Assembly: GCF_009765275.1 (NCBI RefSeq)
Contig: NZ_VOPH01000001.1
Span: 124,001-188,000 of the forward strand
Direction of reading: 5' to 3'
DNA from: Chachezhania sediminis
GTDB taxonomy: Bacteria; Pseudomonadota; Alphaproteobacteria; Rhodobacterales; Rhodobacteraceae
DNA: 64,000 nt
The translations under genes were made by a program, and so were the position numbers. Position 1 is the first letter of the stretch. Each line of letters begins with the position of its first letter. The notes under the pieces were generated by a model, which had not been told where the DNA came from, ran no database searches, and saw only the letters and a list, made by a program, of their open reading frames with translations. Below, piece by piece: positions 7,912-18,383 of the stretch.

Positions 7912-9216
7912 TTACGGCCCCTGGAATTTCTGTCCGCCGACAACCAGTCCGGTGATCGCCGACTGCCGGTCGTTGGAGCTTTCGAACGCCTTGCGTTCGG
8001 CGCGAGCGACGACGGCATGGTGCACCTCGTCCGGGCCATCGGCCAGGCGCAGCGTGCGCTGGCTGGTGTACATGCCGGCCAGAGGGGTCCACTGGGAAAT
8101 GCCGGTCGCGCCATGAACCTGGATCGCCTGGTCGATGATCTGGCATGTCTTTTCCGGCACCATCGCCTTGATCATCGACACCCAGACGCGGGCTTCCTTG
8201 TTGCCGAGCGTATCCATGGCCTTGGCGGCCTTCAGCACCATCAGGCGCATCGCCTCGATCTCGATCCGCGCGCGGCTGATCGTTTCCATGTTCTTGCCCA
8301 GGTCGATGATCTTCTTGCCGAAGGCCTCGCGGCTGATGCCCCGCGCGATCATCAGGTCCAGCGCCTTTTCGGCCTGACCGATCGAGCGCATGCAGTGGTG
8401 GATCCTCCCCGGCCCAAGCCGCAGCTGAGAGATTTCGAACCCGCGGCCTTCACCCCACAGGATGTTCTCCTGCGGCACGCGCACGTTGGTAAAGCGGATG
8501 TGCATGTGGCCGTGGGGCGCGTCGTCCTCGCCGAAGACCTGCATGCCTTCCAGCACCTCGACCCCGGGCGTGTCCATCGGCACCAGGATCTGGCTTTGCT
8601 GGCGGAAGGGTTCCGCGTCAGGCGACGTCTTGACCATGGTGATCATGATCTTGCACCGCGGATCGCCCGCGCCGGAGATGTAGTACTTGTCCCCGTTGAT
8701 CACCCATTCGCCGTTTTCCAGAACCGCGCTGGTCGAGATGTTGCGCGCATCCGACGAGGCATGATCCGGTTCAGTCATGGCAAAGGCCGACCGGATTTCG
8801 CCCGCCAGAAGCGGTTTCAGCCACTGTTCCTTCTGTTCCGGCGTGCCGACCCGTTCCAGCACTTCCATGTTGCCGGTATCCGGCGCCGAACAGTTCATGG
8901 TCTGAGAGGCGAGGGGGTTCTTACCCAGTTCCACCGCGATATAGGCATAGTCGAGGTTCGACAGGCCTTCGCCGGTTTCCGCATTGGGCAGGAAGAAATT
9001 CCACAGGCCCGCCTCGCGCGCCTTGTCCTTCATCTGCTCCAGCAGCGCCAGTTGTTCCGGCGTATGTTCCCAGCGGTTCGGGCGGTTTTCGCCCAGGCGG
9101 TAGAATTCCTCGGTATAGGGATCCACGTTGTCGCGGATATGCCGGATCACCTTCTCGAGAAGCGGCTTCGCCTTCTCCGACATCTCGAGGTTCATCATGT
9201 CGAACGTACTTTCCAT
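7912..9216 (-). CDS. Acyl-CoA dehydrogenase, ACAD10/11-like
   Basis: FAD-dependent acyl-CoA dehydrogenase (434 aa) making 2-enoyl-CoA and passing electrons to ETF. FAD/substrate motifs are AMTEPDHASSD near residue 145 and the GPGRIHHCMRSIGQAEKAL helix. The latter, with the long N-terminal region, resembles the ACAD10/ACAD11 group, known to act in 4-hydroxy-acid degradation together with a kinase domain; no kinase is fused or adjacent here. The catalytic base cannot be assigned with certainty. Start: ATG at 9216 is preceded by AAGGAG 5 bases upstream; a longer reading to 9252 would overlap the hydratase stop. Confidence 0.9.
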   Translation of the reverse strand: MESTFDMMNLEMSEKAKPLLEKVIRHIRDNVDPYTEEFYRLGENRPNRWEHTPEQLALLEQMKDKAREAGLWNFFLPNAETGEGLSNLDYAYIAVELGKNPLASQTMNCSAPDTGNMEVLERVGTPEQKEQWLKPLLAGEIRSAFAMTEPDHASSDARNISTSAVLENGEWVINGDKYYISGAGDPRCKIMITMVKTSPDAEPFRQQSQILVPMDTPGVEVLEGMQVFGEDDAPHGHMHIRFTNVRVPQENILWGEGRGFEISQLRLGPGRIHHCMRSIGQAEKALDLMIARGISREAFGKKIIDLGKNMETISRARIEIEAMRLMVLKAAKAMDTLGNKEARVWVSMIKAMVPEKTCQIIDQAIQVHGATGISQWTPLAGMYTSQRTLRLADGPDEVHHAVVARAERKAFESSNDRQSAITGLVVGGQKFQGP

Positions 9217-9236
9217 GTTCACTCCTTCAGGGCGTA

Positions 9237-10010
9237 TCAGTGCCCGACCCATTTGGGCGCGCGTTTCTCGACAAAGGCGGTGACGCCTTCCTTGAAATCA
9301 TCGGTGTGCCGCAGGTCCATGATGACCTCGCGGCTGTATTCGATGCTTTCGGCAAAGCTGTGTTCGGTATCGAGCGCGTTCAGCACGCGCTTCGATGCCT
9401 TGATGGCAGAGGGCGAGACACTGGTAATCTCGGCCGCCTTGGCCATGGCGGCATCCATCAGCCCCGACTGCGGGACGACGGCGTTCACGATCCCGATCTC
9501 CTTCGCCTCGGCCGCACTGATGTGACGGCCGGTCAGGATCATCTCGTTCGCGATCTTGCGCGGCACGAAACGGGTTAGCATCTGGACGCCGCCCGCGGCT
9601 GCAAAGAAGCCGACCTTGACCTCTGGCAACGCAAAGGTCGCGTTTTCAGCCGCGATCAGGATATCGCAGGCCATCGCCGTTTCGAACCCGCCTCCCATGG
9701 CAAAGCCGTTCACAGCGGCGATGATCGGCTTTTCCCGGGTGAAGTTGCTGGTCAGCCCGGCGAAGCCACTGTCGGGGCCCTTCATCTTGCCACCCGAGGC
9801 CGTGTATTTCAGGTCGTTTCCGGCCGAAAACGCCTTTTCGCCCGCGCCGGTCAGGATCGCGCACCACAAGCTGTCGTCGGCCGCGTATTCCTCCCACGCC
9901 CCGTGCATTTCGTGATGCATCGGCGGGTGAACGGCGTTGTAGACTTCGGGGCGGTTCATCGTGACGATGAAGACGTTGCCCCGGCGTTCGGTCGTGATGA
10001 ATTCGGTCAT
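9237..10010 (-). CDS. Enoyl-CoA hydratase/isomerase family protein
   Basis: Crotonase-fold protein (257 aa), predicted to hydrate the enoyl-CoA made by the dehydrogenase downstream in the operon. The oxyanion-hole segments AFSAGNDLKYTA (near 62) and NGFAMGGGFETAMACD (near 103) are intact and a Glu lies in the LPEVKVGF strand. The start overlaps the 3-hydroxyacyl-CoA dehydrogenase stop by 4 bases (ATGA), so the two are translationally coupled. It resembles carnitinyl/crotonobetainyl hydratases in general sequence, but that is not enough to assign carnitine as substrate. Confidence 0.9.
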   Translation of the reverse strand: MTEFITTERRGNVFIVTMNRPEVYNAVHPPMHHEMHGAWEEYAADDSLWCAILTGAGEKAFSAGNDLKYTASGGKMKGPDSGFAGLTSNFTREKPIIAAVNGFAMGGGFETAMACDILIAAENATFALPEVKVGFFAAAGGVQMLTRFVPRKIANEMILTGRHISAAEAKEIGIVNAVVPQSGLMDAAMAKAAEITSVSPSAIKASKRVLNALDTEHSFAESIEYSREVIMDLRHTDDFKEGVTAFVEKRAPKWVGH

Positions 10011-11313
10011 GCTGCCCCCTTGCCGGTCTTCAGACCGCCCGTGTCGATTTCCGTGAATTTTCCGCCACTTGCTGCAAGGTCCCGAAGCGTTTTCGTGGGC
10101 TGCAACTCGGGGTCGTCGGAGTTCAGCGCCTCCATCGTGGCCAGCACGGCTTTTGCACCGACCATGTCGCCATAGAACATCGGCCCGCCCTTGTCGGCCG
10201 GCCAGCCATAGCCGTTCAGCCAGACCACATCGATGTCGGATGCACGCTGGGCCTTGTTTTCCTCCATGATCCGGACGGCGGTATTGATCATCGGATAGAC
10301 CAGCGTCTCGATGATCTCGTCCTGGCTCATGGTGGTCGGCTCGGCGCCGGTGATCTCGCGGATGATCTGCGCGGTCACCTCGGACGGCACGCCCTTGCGG
10401 TCATCGCCATAGTCATAGAAACCCGCCTTGGTCTTCTGGCCGCGGCGGTCCATTTCGCACAGCGCGTCCCGGATCGGGTTCTGCGTCTTGGCGCCCTTGG
10501 ACCAGCCGATATCCAACCCGGCCAGGTCCGCCATTTGGAACGGTCCCATCTTAAAGCCAAAGGCATTCAGCGCGCTGTCGACGTCCCAGGGCAAGACACC
10601 CTTGTAGACCAGCGCATTCGCCATTTCCTGACGAGACCGCAGGATGCGGTTGCCCACGAAACCCGGGCAGACACCGACCAGGACGGCGATCTTGTGGATC
10701 TCTTTCGCCAGATCCATCGTCGTGGCCACGACATCGTCCGCAGTGTGGTCGGCACGTACGATTTCCAGCAATTTCATGATGTTGGCAGGCGAAAAGAAAT
10801 GCAACCCGATCACGTCCTGCGGCCGGCTCGTGACGGACGCGATCTCGTCGATGTCCAGTGCCGAGGTATTCGTCGCCAGGATCGCGCCCGGTTTCACGAT
10901 GCGATCCAGTTCGGTGAAGATCTGCTTTTTCAGGTCCATGTTCTCGAACACGGCCTCGATCACCAGATCGCAGTCGGCCAGCGCCTCCATCGACAGGGCG
11001 CCGGTATATCGGCCCATGCGCTCGTCCACTTCCTCGACCGGGAAGCGTCCGCGTTCGGCAGAACGTTGGTAGTTCGTGCGCACGACGCCCAGGCCGCGGT
11101 CCAGCGCGTCCTGCTTCGTCTCCACGATGGTCACAGGATACCCGACAGAGGCGAAGTTCATCGAGATACCGCCACCCATGGTACCGGCCCCGATGATGCC
11201 CACGGTCTTGATCGGTCGGCGCGGGACGGATGCATCGATGCCCGGGACGTCCCAGGCAGCGGCACCGGCCTTTGCGATATAGGCACCGATCTCGGCGTCG
11301 CTCGGCGTGGTGG

Positions 11314-11317
<4 letters not shown>
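10007..11317 (-). CDS. 3-hydroxyacyl-CoA dehydrogenase
   Basis: NAD-dependent oxidation of 3-hydroxyacyl-CoA to 3-oxoacyl-CoA (436 aa). The Rossmann motif [13 protein letters not shown] starts near residue 39, followed by the [11 protein letters not shown] strand and the catalytic [15 protein letters not shown] segment; two 3HCDH C-terminal domains follow. There is no fused hydratase, unlike FadB, and a separate hydratase lies next in the operon. ATGA overlaps occur at both ends. No thiolase is encoded nearby, so the final cleavage must be done elsewhere. Confidence 0.93.
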
Positions 11318-13037
<1,720 letters not shown>

Positions 13038-13041
<4 letters not shown>

Positions 13042-13088
13042 GCAGAAACCCCCGGGTCTTCCGGGTGCTCCACGCAAGGGCTGCGCAT
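13038..13088 (-). CDS. Possible leader peptide / upstream ORF
   Basis: A 16-codon frame reading MRSPCVEHPEDPGVSA begins at an ATG at 13088, with GGGAGG 9 bases upstream, the best ribosome site in the neighbourhood. Its TGA overlaps the ATG of the acyl-CoA synthetase (ATGA at 13041-13038), exactly the junction used between later genes of the same operon. Seen in sequence: site, frame and overlap. Inferred: that it is translated and sets translation of the operon. It has no recognisable similarity and no run of one amino acid that would suggest classical attenuation. Confidence 0.45.
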
Positions 13089-13105
13089 TTCGAATGTCCT
13101 CCCAT

Positions 13106-13134
13106 AGTCGCGGTTGTCAAAAGCCACCGCGACT
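13106..13134. promoter_or_regulatory. Perfect 9-bp inverted repeat around a TTGACA box
   Basis: AGTCGCGGT at 13106-13114 and ACCGCGACT at 13126-13134 are exact complements separated by 11 bases. The spacer contains TTGACA on the minus strand (13120-13115). A candidate -10 16-17 bases further on is poor and would overlap the leader ORF's ribosome site. The repeat is therefore either an operator over the operon promoter or a stem-loop in the mRNA leader just before that ribosome site. Confidence 0.55.
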
Positions 13135-13614
13135 CTTCCTCCGGCAGGATGTTAGTCCGGAACGAACAAGCTGCCAATACCGCATGACGGAACGGAATTT
13201 CGCAGAAAGGCGTGCCATCCTGACAAGTGCCAGCCAATTCTTGGCATGGGTTGCCACGAAGCGCAACGGGGTGATCGCGGGTGCACTGGGCCGAATGTCA
13301 TGCACCGCCGGTGGGAAGACGGGAATCCGATCATGCCACCGAACTGCGGTCCACTGCCGGGACCGTTGCCAAGGTCGTCTCTGCCTCCAGTACGCCTGGT
13401 GCGACGCGGCCGGTGACACCTTTCATCCGATGTGGAAAACTGTGTACGAAACTGTGTGGAAGATGTTTGGATACATCATTTTGTTAAATCATTACGAATA
13501 GTTGCTTAGCATACCGCAAGCGGGGAACTGCCTGTGGACATCGGCGGTCCGGACAGATTCCTGCCATCCATCATGTCACTATTTATTCATAATACGGATT
13601 ACGGGATCAATCGA
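13135..13614. other. Non-coding stretch before the IS relic
   Basis: No frame here looks like a gene on either strand. The right part (about 13435-13530) is markedly richer in A and T than the surroundings and could hold promoter elements for the minus-strand operon, but I see no clear -35/-10 pair. Confidence 0.4.
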
Positions 13615-13941
13615 TGTGACTGCAAAGGTAGAATGTCCCACATGTGCAAAGTTGAAGTGTGACACTTCCCTGTAGGTGCAGGACTGGAGCGTGGCGGTGG
13701 GATGGATTGCGATGAGCGAGCGCGTTGAACCGGATCGAGGTATTGAGCCGGGTAACGCAGGACCAGATGACGACGGTCGCGGCTGCGAATGTGCTCGGAC
13801 TGAACCGTCATCGGGCGCGCGGTATCAGGCGCACCGAACGGACGGCGCAATACCGAGGGCTGGAACTCCCGACTGGTCCGCCGCGCCAAAGGTGACACTT
13901 CTACTTTGCGAAACCGGCGACATTTCTATTTAGGTGCGACA
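13615..13941 (+). mobile_element. ISNCY-type insertion sequence relic, 327 bp, with target duplication
   Basis: The element begins TGTGACTGCAAAGGTAGAA and ends with the imperfect complement (its reversed right end reads TGTCGCACCTAAATAGAAA). The terminal repeats extend about 45 bp, with a second block GCAAAGTTGAAGTGT/GCAAAGTAGAAGTGT inside. It is flanked by direct 5-bp repeats ATCGA at 13610-13614 and 13942-13946, the expected target-site duplication. The interior is a crippled transposase. An intact element of this kind is well over 1 kb, so most of the middle is gone; it can only be mobilised, if at all, by a full-length relative elsewhere. Confidence 0.8.
13712..13895 (+). pseudogene. Transposase remnant (ISNCY/IS1202-like), frameshifted and internally deleted
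   Basis: ATG at 13712 gives MSER, then the family sequence continues only after a frame jump: from 13725 the frame reads LNRIEVLSRVTQDQM, then TTVAAANVLGLNRHRAR, the N-terminal helix-turn-helix of ISNCY-type transposases. A 2-base loss at 13724 (normal MSERELNRIEVL) explains the break. Soon after, the frame passes to YRGLELP and a stop at 13893, resembling the C-terminal RYKGVELPYR region of these proteins, so the catalytic middle has been deleted. Confidence 0.75.
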
Positions 13942-13963
13942 ATCGACAGGCCCGCGCCGTGGC

Positions 13964-15697
13964 CTAGCCGGCCGAAGCCCGCAAGCTCTGGATCGCGTCG
14001 TCCTGCGTCGCGAAAACCTGCCCGCTAAGCGTGGTCAGGAAATCGCTGCGGGCCAGCCGGTCGCGAACCTCGCCCTTCATTTCCGTCAGGTGCAGCGCGA
14101 CGCCCATGTGCTGCAATCGCTGGTCAATCACGGTCAGCGAGTCGAGCGCGCTGAGGTCGACATCGTTGATCCCGGCGAACATCAGCAACACGTGCTTCAC
14201 CCCCGGCCGGTTGTGCACGTGCTCCATCACCATGTCCTCCATCCAGCGGGCGTTGGTGAAGTACAGGCTGGAGTCGACCCGCAGGCTCAGGATTTCAGGA
14301 TCGATGATCACCTCCTGCCGTTCGCGGTTGCGATAGAGGCGCGTGCCCGGAACTTGCCCAATCTCGGCGACATGCGGGTGCGAAAACTTCAACGCCAGCA
14401 AGACAATTGACAGAACAATGCCCGATCCCAGGCCCAGTTCGACCCCCGCGATCAGTGTCATGACCATAGTCGCGGCCACGGCCAGGAAATCGTCGCGGGA
14501 ATAGGTCCAGCTGCGCGTCAGGACCTGGATATCGATCAGGCGCAGGATCGAGACGATGATCAGCCCGGCCAGCACGGCCAAGGGCAGATAGTGGAGCAAC
14601 GGCGTCAGGAACATCGCAGCCAGAAGAATGATCGCCCCGGTCATCGCCCCCGCGGCTGGCGTGCGCGCGCCGGCGTCGAAGTTGACGCTGGTCCGCGCGA
14701 ACCCTCCCGCCAGCGGGTATCCCCCGGCGATGCCGGCGGCCAGATTGGCAGATCCCAGTCCGATCAACTCCTGATTGGGAGAAATCTTGGCGCCGCTTTT
14801 CGCTGCAAAGGTCTGTGCAAGCGAGATATTTTCGACATACCCCACCAGAGCCAGCATGATCGCGGGCCCCAACAGGGCCTGCAGGTGCGACAGTTGCATA
14901 TGCGGGATGCCGATGGGTGGCAGCCCCTGTGGCACCTTGCCGACGATCTGGACGCCCAGATCGGCCAGGTTCCAGTGCCAAGCGGCGAATGTGCCGGCCG
15001 CAACGGCGAAGATCGGCGCAATCCGGGTCAGCGTGGTCGCAACGACGGCCCCCATGCCCAGGCTCTGCAGCAGCTCTGCCAGGTAGCGACGGACCAGCAC
15101 AAGAAACAGGATCGTCCCCAGCCCGATGACGACCGAGGGCGCATTGACCTGCCTCAGCTTCGGCGCAATGCTGGCCACCAGTTCCGGCAGCGTGTGGCCT
15201 TCGGTGTGGATGCCAAGGATGTGCTGCAACTGGCTGGTGGCAATCACTATGGCCGACGCCGAAACGAAGCCCGACACTACGGGATGGCTGAGGAAATTGG
15301 CCAGCACCCCCAGCCGCAGCACACCCATCAACAACAGGATGCCGGCGGTCATAAGTGCCAGCACTCCGGCCGCAGTCACCTGCGCGGTGACCGTATCCAG
15401 TTGCAGGTGCCCAAGGGCCGAGGCAGTCATAAGCGACAGCAGCGCCGCCGGGCCGATGCCAAGAAACGGGCTCGTGCCGAAGATCGCATAGAGAAACAGC
15501 GGGAAAATCCCGCAATAGAGGCCCATGTAGGCGGGCAGTTCCGCCAGCAGCGCATAGGCCAGGGATTGGGGGATCAGAAGAACTGCAACGATGACCGCCG
15601 CGGTCAGGTCGCCGCCCAGTTCGGCCCGGCCATAGCGGGGCCCCCAATCCAGGATCGGCAGCAGACGCGCCAGACCCGATGCCCGCGCGCCTGCCAT
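13964..15697 (-). CDS. SulP family anion (sulfate) permease with STAS domain
   Basis: Inner-membrane SLC26/SulP transporter (577 aa), moving sulfate or another anion such as bicarbonate. The N-terminal two-thirds contain about ten to twelve hydrophobic segments, starting with the IPQSLAYALLAELPAYMGLY signature near residue 43; the last about 120 residues form a STAS domain (VKHVLLMFAGINDVDLSALDSL). It starts 6 bases after the stop of the DUF442 protein and is probably co-transcribed with it. Substrate specificity cannot be assigned from sequence; the partner suggests sulfur. Confidence 0.92.
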   Translation of the reverse strand: MAGARASGLARLLPILDWGPRYGRAELGGDLTAAVIVAVLLIPQSLAYALLAELPAYMGLYCGIFPLFLYAIFGTSPFLGIGPAALLSLMTASALGHLQLDTVTAQVTAAGVLALMTAGILLLMGVLRLGVLANFLSHPVVSGFVSASAIVIATSQLQHILGIHTEGHTLPELVASIAPKLRQVNAPSVVIGLGTILFLVLVRRYLAELLQSLGMGAVVATTLTRIAPIFAVAAGTFAAWHWNLADLGVQIVGKVPQGLPPIGIPHMQLSHLQALLGPAIMLALVGYVENISLAQTFAAKSGAKISPNQELIGLGSANLAAGIAGGYPLAGGFARTSVNFDAGARTPAAGAMTGAIILLAAMFLTPLLHYLPLAVLAGLIIVSILRLIDIQVLTRSWTYSRDDFLAVAATMVMTLIAGVELGLGSGIVLSIVLLALKFSHPHVAEIGQVPGTRLYRNRERQEVIIDPEILSLRVDSSLYFTNARWMEDMVMEHVHNRPGVKHVLLMFAGINDVDLSALDSLTVIDQRLQHMGVALHLTEMKGEVRDRLARSDFLTTLSGQVFATQDDAIQSLRASAG

Positions 15698-15703
15698 GCT
15701 TCC

Positions 15704-16048
15704 TCAGACGTCCAGCGCGGGCGCTGTCATCCGGTACAGGTTCTCGCTGCGTGCGCCGGAACGGCAGAACAGCAGAACCGGCTTCGGAAGCTCGTCCCAC
15801 ATTGCCTGCAGCGCGGCGGCGTGGTCCGGGATCGGGCCCGTCGCGCCGGAAACCGGCAGATAGCGCGCCTCGATCGTGCAGTTGGCCGCGGCCTTCTCGA
15901 TATCGGCAAAGAGCGGCTGGTCGCCGGCTTCGCCATCGGGACGATTGCAGACCACCGACTTGAAGCCCATGGCGTGAACCTGCGGCATGTCGGTGGGCAG
16001 GATCTGTCCCGCGACCGAAACGGTTTCGGTGATCTTCTTTGTCTGCAT
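15704..16048 (-). CDS. TIGR01244/DUF442 family sulfur transferase/phosphatase-like protein
   Basis: A 114-residue protein of the beta-lactamase-hydrolase-like (Blh/DUF442) family, with a dual-specificity-phosphatase/rhodanese-type active loop: PVLLFCRSGARSENLY carries the Cys and Arg. In other bacteria the domain is fused to a persulfide dioxygenase and helps detoxify H2S; here it stands alone. ATG at 16048 gives the usual N-terminus (MQTKKITETVSVAGQI), with GAGGGG about 10 bases upstream, rather than 16093. A small inverted repeat ATGTT-N6-AACAT lies upstream at 16086-16101. Confidence 0.88.
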   Translation of the reverse strand: MQTKKITETVSVAGQILPTDMPQVHAMGFKSVVCNRPDGEAGDQPLFADIEKAAANCTIEARYLPVSGATGPIPDHAAALQAMWDELPKPVLLFCRSGARSENLYRMTAPALDV

Positions 16049-16182
16049 GGTGCGGTGTCCCCTCAGGCGGTCCCAGATGCGTCGCATGTTCAATCCAACA
16101 TATTCAGGATCGGGCGGATGTGAAGCCCCGGCCGAACGGGGCGTATCGCCGCCCTGCCCGGCCCGAGCCCGATGCGTTCCGG

Positions 16183-17412
16183 TCAGAAGAAGGCCTGCAG
16201 GCCGGTCTGGGCGCGGCCCAGGATCAGCGCGTGCACGTCGTGGGTGCCTTCATAGGTGTTCACCGTTTCCAGGTTCACCATGTGCCGGATCACCTGGAAT
16301 TCCAGACTGATGCCGTTGCCGCCATGCATGTCGCGGGCCTGCCGCGCGATATCCAGCGCCTTGCCACAGTTGTTGCGCTTCATGATCGAAATCATCTCGG
16401 GCGCGGCCTTGGCCTCGTCCATCAGGCGCCCCACGCGCAGAGATCCCTGCAGGCCCAGCGTGATCTCGGTCTGCATATCGGCCAGCTTTTTCTGGAACAG
16501 CTGCGTCTGCGCAAGCGGACGGCCGAACTGGTGCCGGTCCAGACCGTACTGGCGCGCGGCGTGCCAGCAGAATTCTGCCGCGCCCATCGCACCCCAGCTG
16601 ATGCCATAGCGCGCGCGGTTCAGACAGCCGAACGGACCTTTCAGGCCTTCGACATTGGGCAGCAGCGCATCTTCCGGCACCTCGACATTGTCCAGCACGA
16701 TTTCCCCGGTGACCGAGGCGCGCAGCGAGAGCTTGTTCTGGATCTTCGGCGCGGTCAGGCCCTTCATACCCTTTTCCAGGATGAAGCCGCGGATCTTGCC
16801 ACCGTGCGCTTCGGACTTGGCCCAGACGACGAAGACATCGGCGATGGGCGCGTTCGAAATCCACATCTTGGCGCCGTTCAGGACGTAACCGCCCTGCACC
16901 TTCGCCGCACGGGTCTTCATGCCGCCCGGATCGGAACCGGCATCCGGCTCGGTCAGGCCGAAACAGCCGATCCACTCGCCCGACGCCAATTTGGGCAGGT
17001 ACTTCTTCCGCTGCTCTTCCGAGCCGTAGGCATAGATCGGGTAGATCACGAGGCTGGACTGGACCGACATCATCGAGCGATATCCGCTGTCCACACGCTC
17101 CACTTCGCGGGCGACCAGGCCATAGGTGACGTAACCGGCACCCAGCCCGCCGTATTCTTCCGGCAGCGTGGTGCCCAGAAGGCCCATCTCGCCCATCTCG
17201 GCGAAGATGCCGGGTTCGACGCCTTCTTCCTCGAAGGCCTGGGTGATGCGCGGCTGCAGCTTTTCCTGCGCATAGGAGCGGGCGGACGACATCACCATGC
17301 GTTCGTCTTCGGTCAGCTGGTCTTCCAGGCGGAACGGATCGGTCCAGTCGACAGTGCCCAGATCGGGCGCATCCTTGGCGCGAAGCGTCGGGCGCGGGGC
17401 GGTCTCGGTCAT
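16183..17412 (-). CDS. gcdH: Glutaryl-CoA dehydrogenase
   Basis: FAD enzyme that oxidises and decarboxylates glutaryl-CoA to crotonyl-CoA in lysine/tryptophan catabolism. The 409 aa fit the family. Landmarks are [20 protein letters not shown], the [19 protein letters not shown] helix, and [14 protein letters not shown] with the catalytic Glu. ATG at 17412 gives [19 protein letters not shown]; a reading extended to 17646 would run through the intergenic repeat and is rejected. Assignment over other acyl-CoA dehydrogenases rests on the whole-protein pattern including the [15 protein letters not shown] segment. Confidence 0.92.
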   Translation of the reverse strand: MTETAPRPTLRAKDAPDLGTVDWTDPFRLEDQLTEDERMVMSSARSYAQEKLQPRITQAFEEEGVEPGIFAEMGEMGLLGTTLPEEYGGLGAGYVTYGLVAREVERVDSGYRSMMSVQSSLVIYPIYAYGSEEQRKKYLPKLASGEWIGCFGLTEPDAGSDPGGMKTRAAKVQGGYVLNGAKMWISNAPIADVFVVWAKSEAHGGKIRGFILEKGMKGLTAPKIQNKLSLRASVTGEIVLDNVEVPEDALLPNVEGLKGPFGCLNRARYGISWGAMGAAEFCWHAARQYGLDRHQFGRPLAQTQLFQKKLADMQTEITLGLQGSLRVGRLMDEAKAAPEMISIMKRNNCGKALDIARQARDMHGGNGISLEFQVIRHMVNLETVNTYEGTHDVHALILGRAQTGLQAFF

Positions 17413-17546
17413 GGGGGTAATCCTTCCGTTCGGCTGATGGATGTCAGATCCATAAAGGAACCGGATCCGAATGCAATATGCGCAGCACCCCTGCCCCGAC
17501 CGGCACCTGGGGGGGCGCTGCCCCCGCCCGCCCGTTCCGGGCGGCC

Positions 17547-17628
17547 TCCCCCGGAGGTATTTGGAAAATGGAGAAAGCAGGGGCGCGCGCGCTGGCTTCT
17601 TCTCTTCCCAAATACTCCCGCCGGAGGC
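17547..17628. repeat. Intergenic inverted repeat of a Rhodobacteraceae-type family
   Basis: Two oppositely oriented copies of a unit, one reading CCCCCGGAGGTATTTGGAAA on the plus strand (from 17549), the other CCTCCGGCGGGAGTATTTGG on the minus strand (from about 17628), pair into an imperfect stem with a GC-rich loop. A further hairpin GGGGGC-GCT-GCCCCC lies just left (near 17510-17525). It lies between phoB and gcdH, both on the minus strand. Units of this form are, to my knowledge, scattered between genes in many Rhodobacteraceae; here it may end phoB transcription. Confidence 0.7.
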
Positions 17629-17682
17629 ACCCGACGGCGCGGCCAATGACCGGGCGTGGATATGGCAGGAGATCCTCGCGGG

Positions 17683-18372
17683 TCAGCCCAGTGCGTAACC
17701 GGCGCCGCGGACGGTACGAACGGGATCGGGCCCGCCATACTGAGTCAGTGCCTTCCGCAGGCGGCCGATATGGACATCCACGGTGCGCGTGTCGACATAG
17801 ATGTCGCGACCCCAGACCCGGTCAAGAAGCTGTTCGCGGCTCCAGACCCGGCCTGGCTTTTCCATGAAGGTCGACAGCAGGCGAAATTCTGTGGGGCCAA
17901 GCTTCAGCGGCTGGTCGGACCGGCTGACCTTGTGGGTTTCGGCATCCAGCACGATGTCGTCGAATTCCAGGCGCAAGCCCACGGTCGACGGCCGCACACG
18001 GCGCAACTGGGTCCGCACGCGGGCCATCAATTCGATCACCGAATAGGGTTTCACGACATAATCGTCGGCGCCGGTTTCCAGGCCGCGGACCTTGTCCACC
18101 TCTTCCGACCGGGCCGACAGCATGATGATCGGGATCGAGCGCGTTTCCGGCCGTGTCTTCAGCCGGCGACAGACCTCGATGCCCGACAGGTTCGGCATCA
18201 TCCAGTCCAGCACGATTATGTCCGGCACATCCTCGTCCACCAGCAGCAGCGCCTCGTCGCCATTGCCGGCCTTCAGGACGCGGAACCCTTCGGCTTCCAG
18301 GTTGTAGGACAGCACTTCGCGTTGGGCCAGTTCGTCTTCAACGACCAGGACCGTGGGTTGATCGACAGACAT
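17683..18372 (-). CDS. phoB: Phosphate regulon response regulator PhoB
   Basis: OmpR/PhoB-type regulator (229 aa): receiver domain 1-120 with acidic pocket E12/D13, phosphoacceptor D56 in VLDWMMP and the conserved Lys in VKPY, then a winged-helix DNA-binding domain 130-229 (LGPTEFRLL, SREQLLDRVWG, VDVHIGRLRKAL). Last gene of the cluster, 11 bases after phoU. It should bind the Pho box in front of pstS, about 6 kb upstream in the same unit, forming an autoregulatory loop. Confidence 0.96.
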   Translation of the reverse strand: MSVDQPTVLVVEDELAQREVLSYNLEAEGFRVLKAGNGDEALLLVDEDVPDIIVLDWMMPNLSGIEVCRRLKTRPETRSIPIIMLSARSEEVDKVRGLETGADDYVVKPYSVIELMARVRTQLRRVRPSTVGLRLEFDDIVLDAETHKVSRSDQPLKLGPTEFRLLSTFMEKPGRVWSREQLLDRVWGRDIYVDTRTVDVHIGRLRKALTQYGGPDPVRTVRGAGYALG

Positions 18373-18383
18373 GGGGTCTTCTC

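Noticed and set aside
13117-13501. Possible small genes on either strand upstream of the acyl-CoA operon
   Set aside because: No frame has a good start, a ribosome site or family resemblance; composition is irregular.
17413-17646. N-terminal extension of glutaryl-CoA dehydrogenase
   Set aside because: The extra 78 codons run through the intergenic repeat; the family N-terminus begins at 17412.
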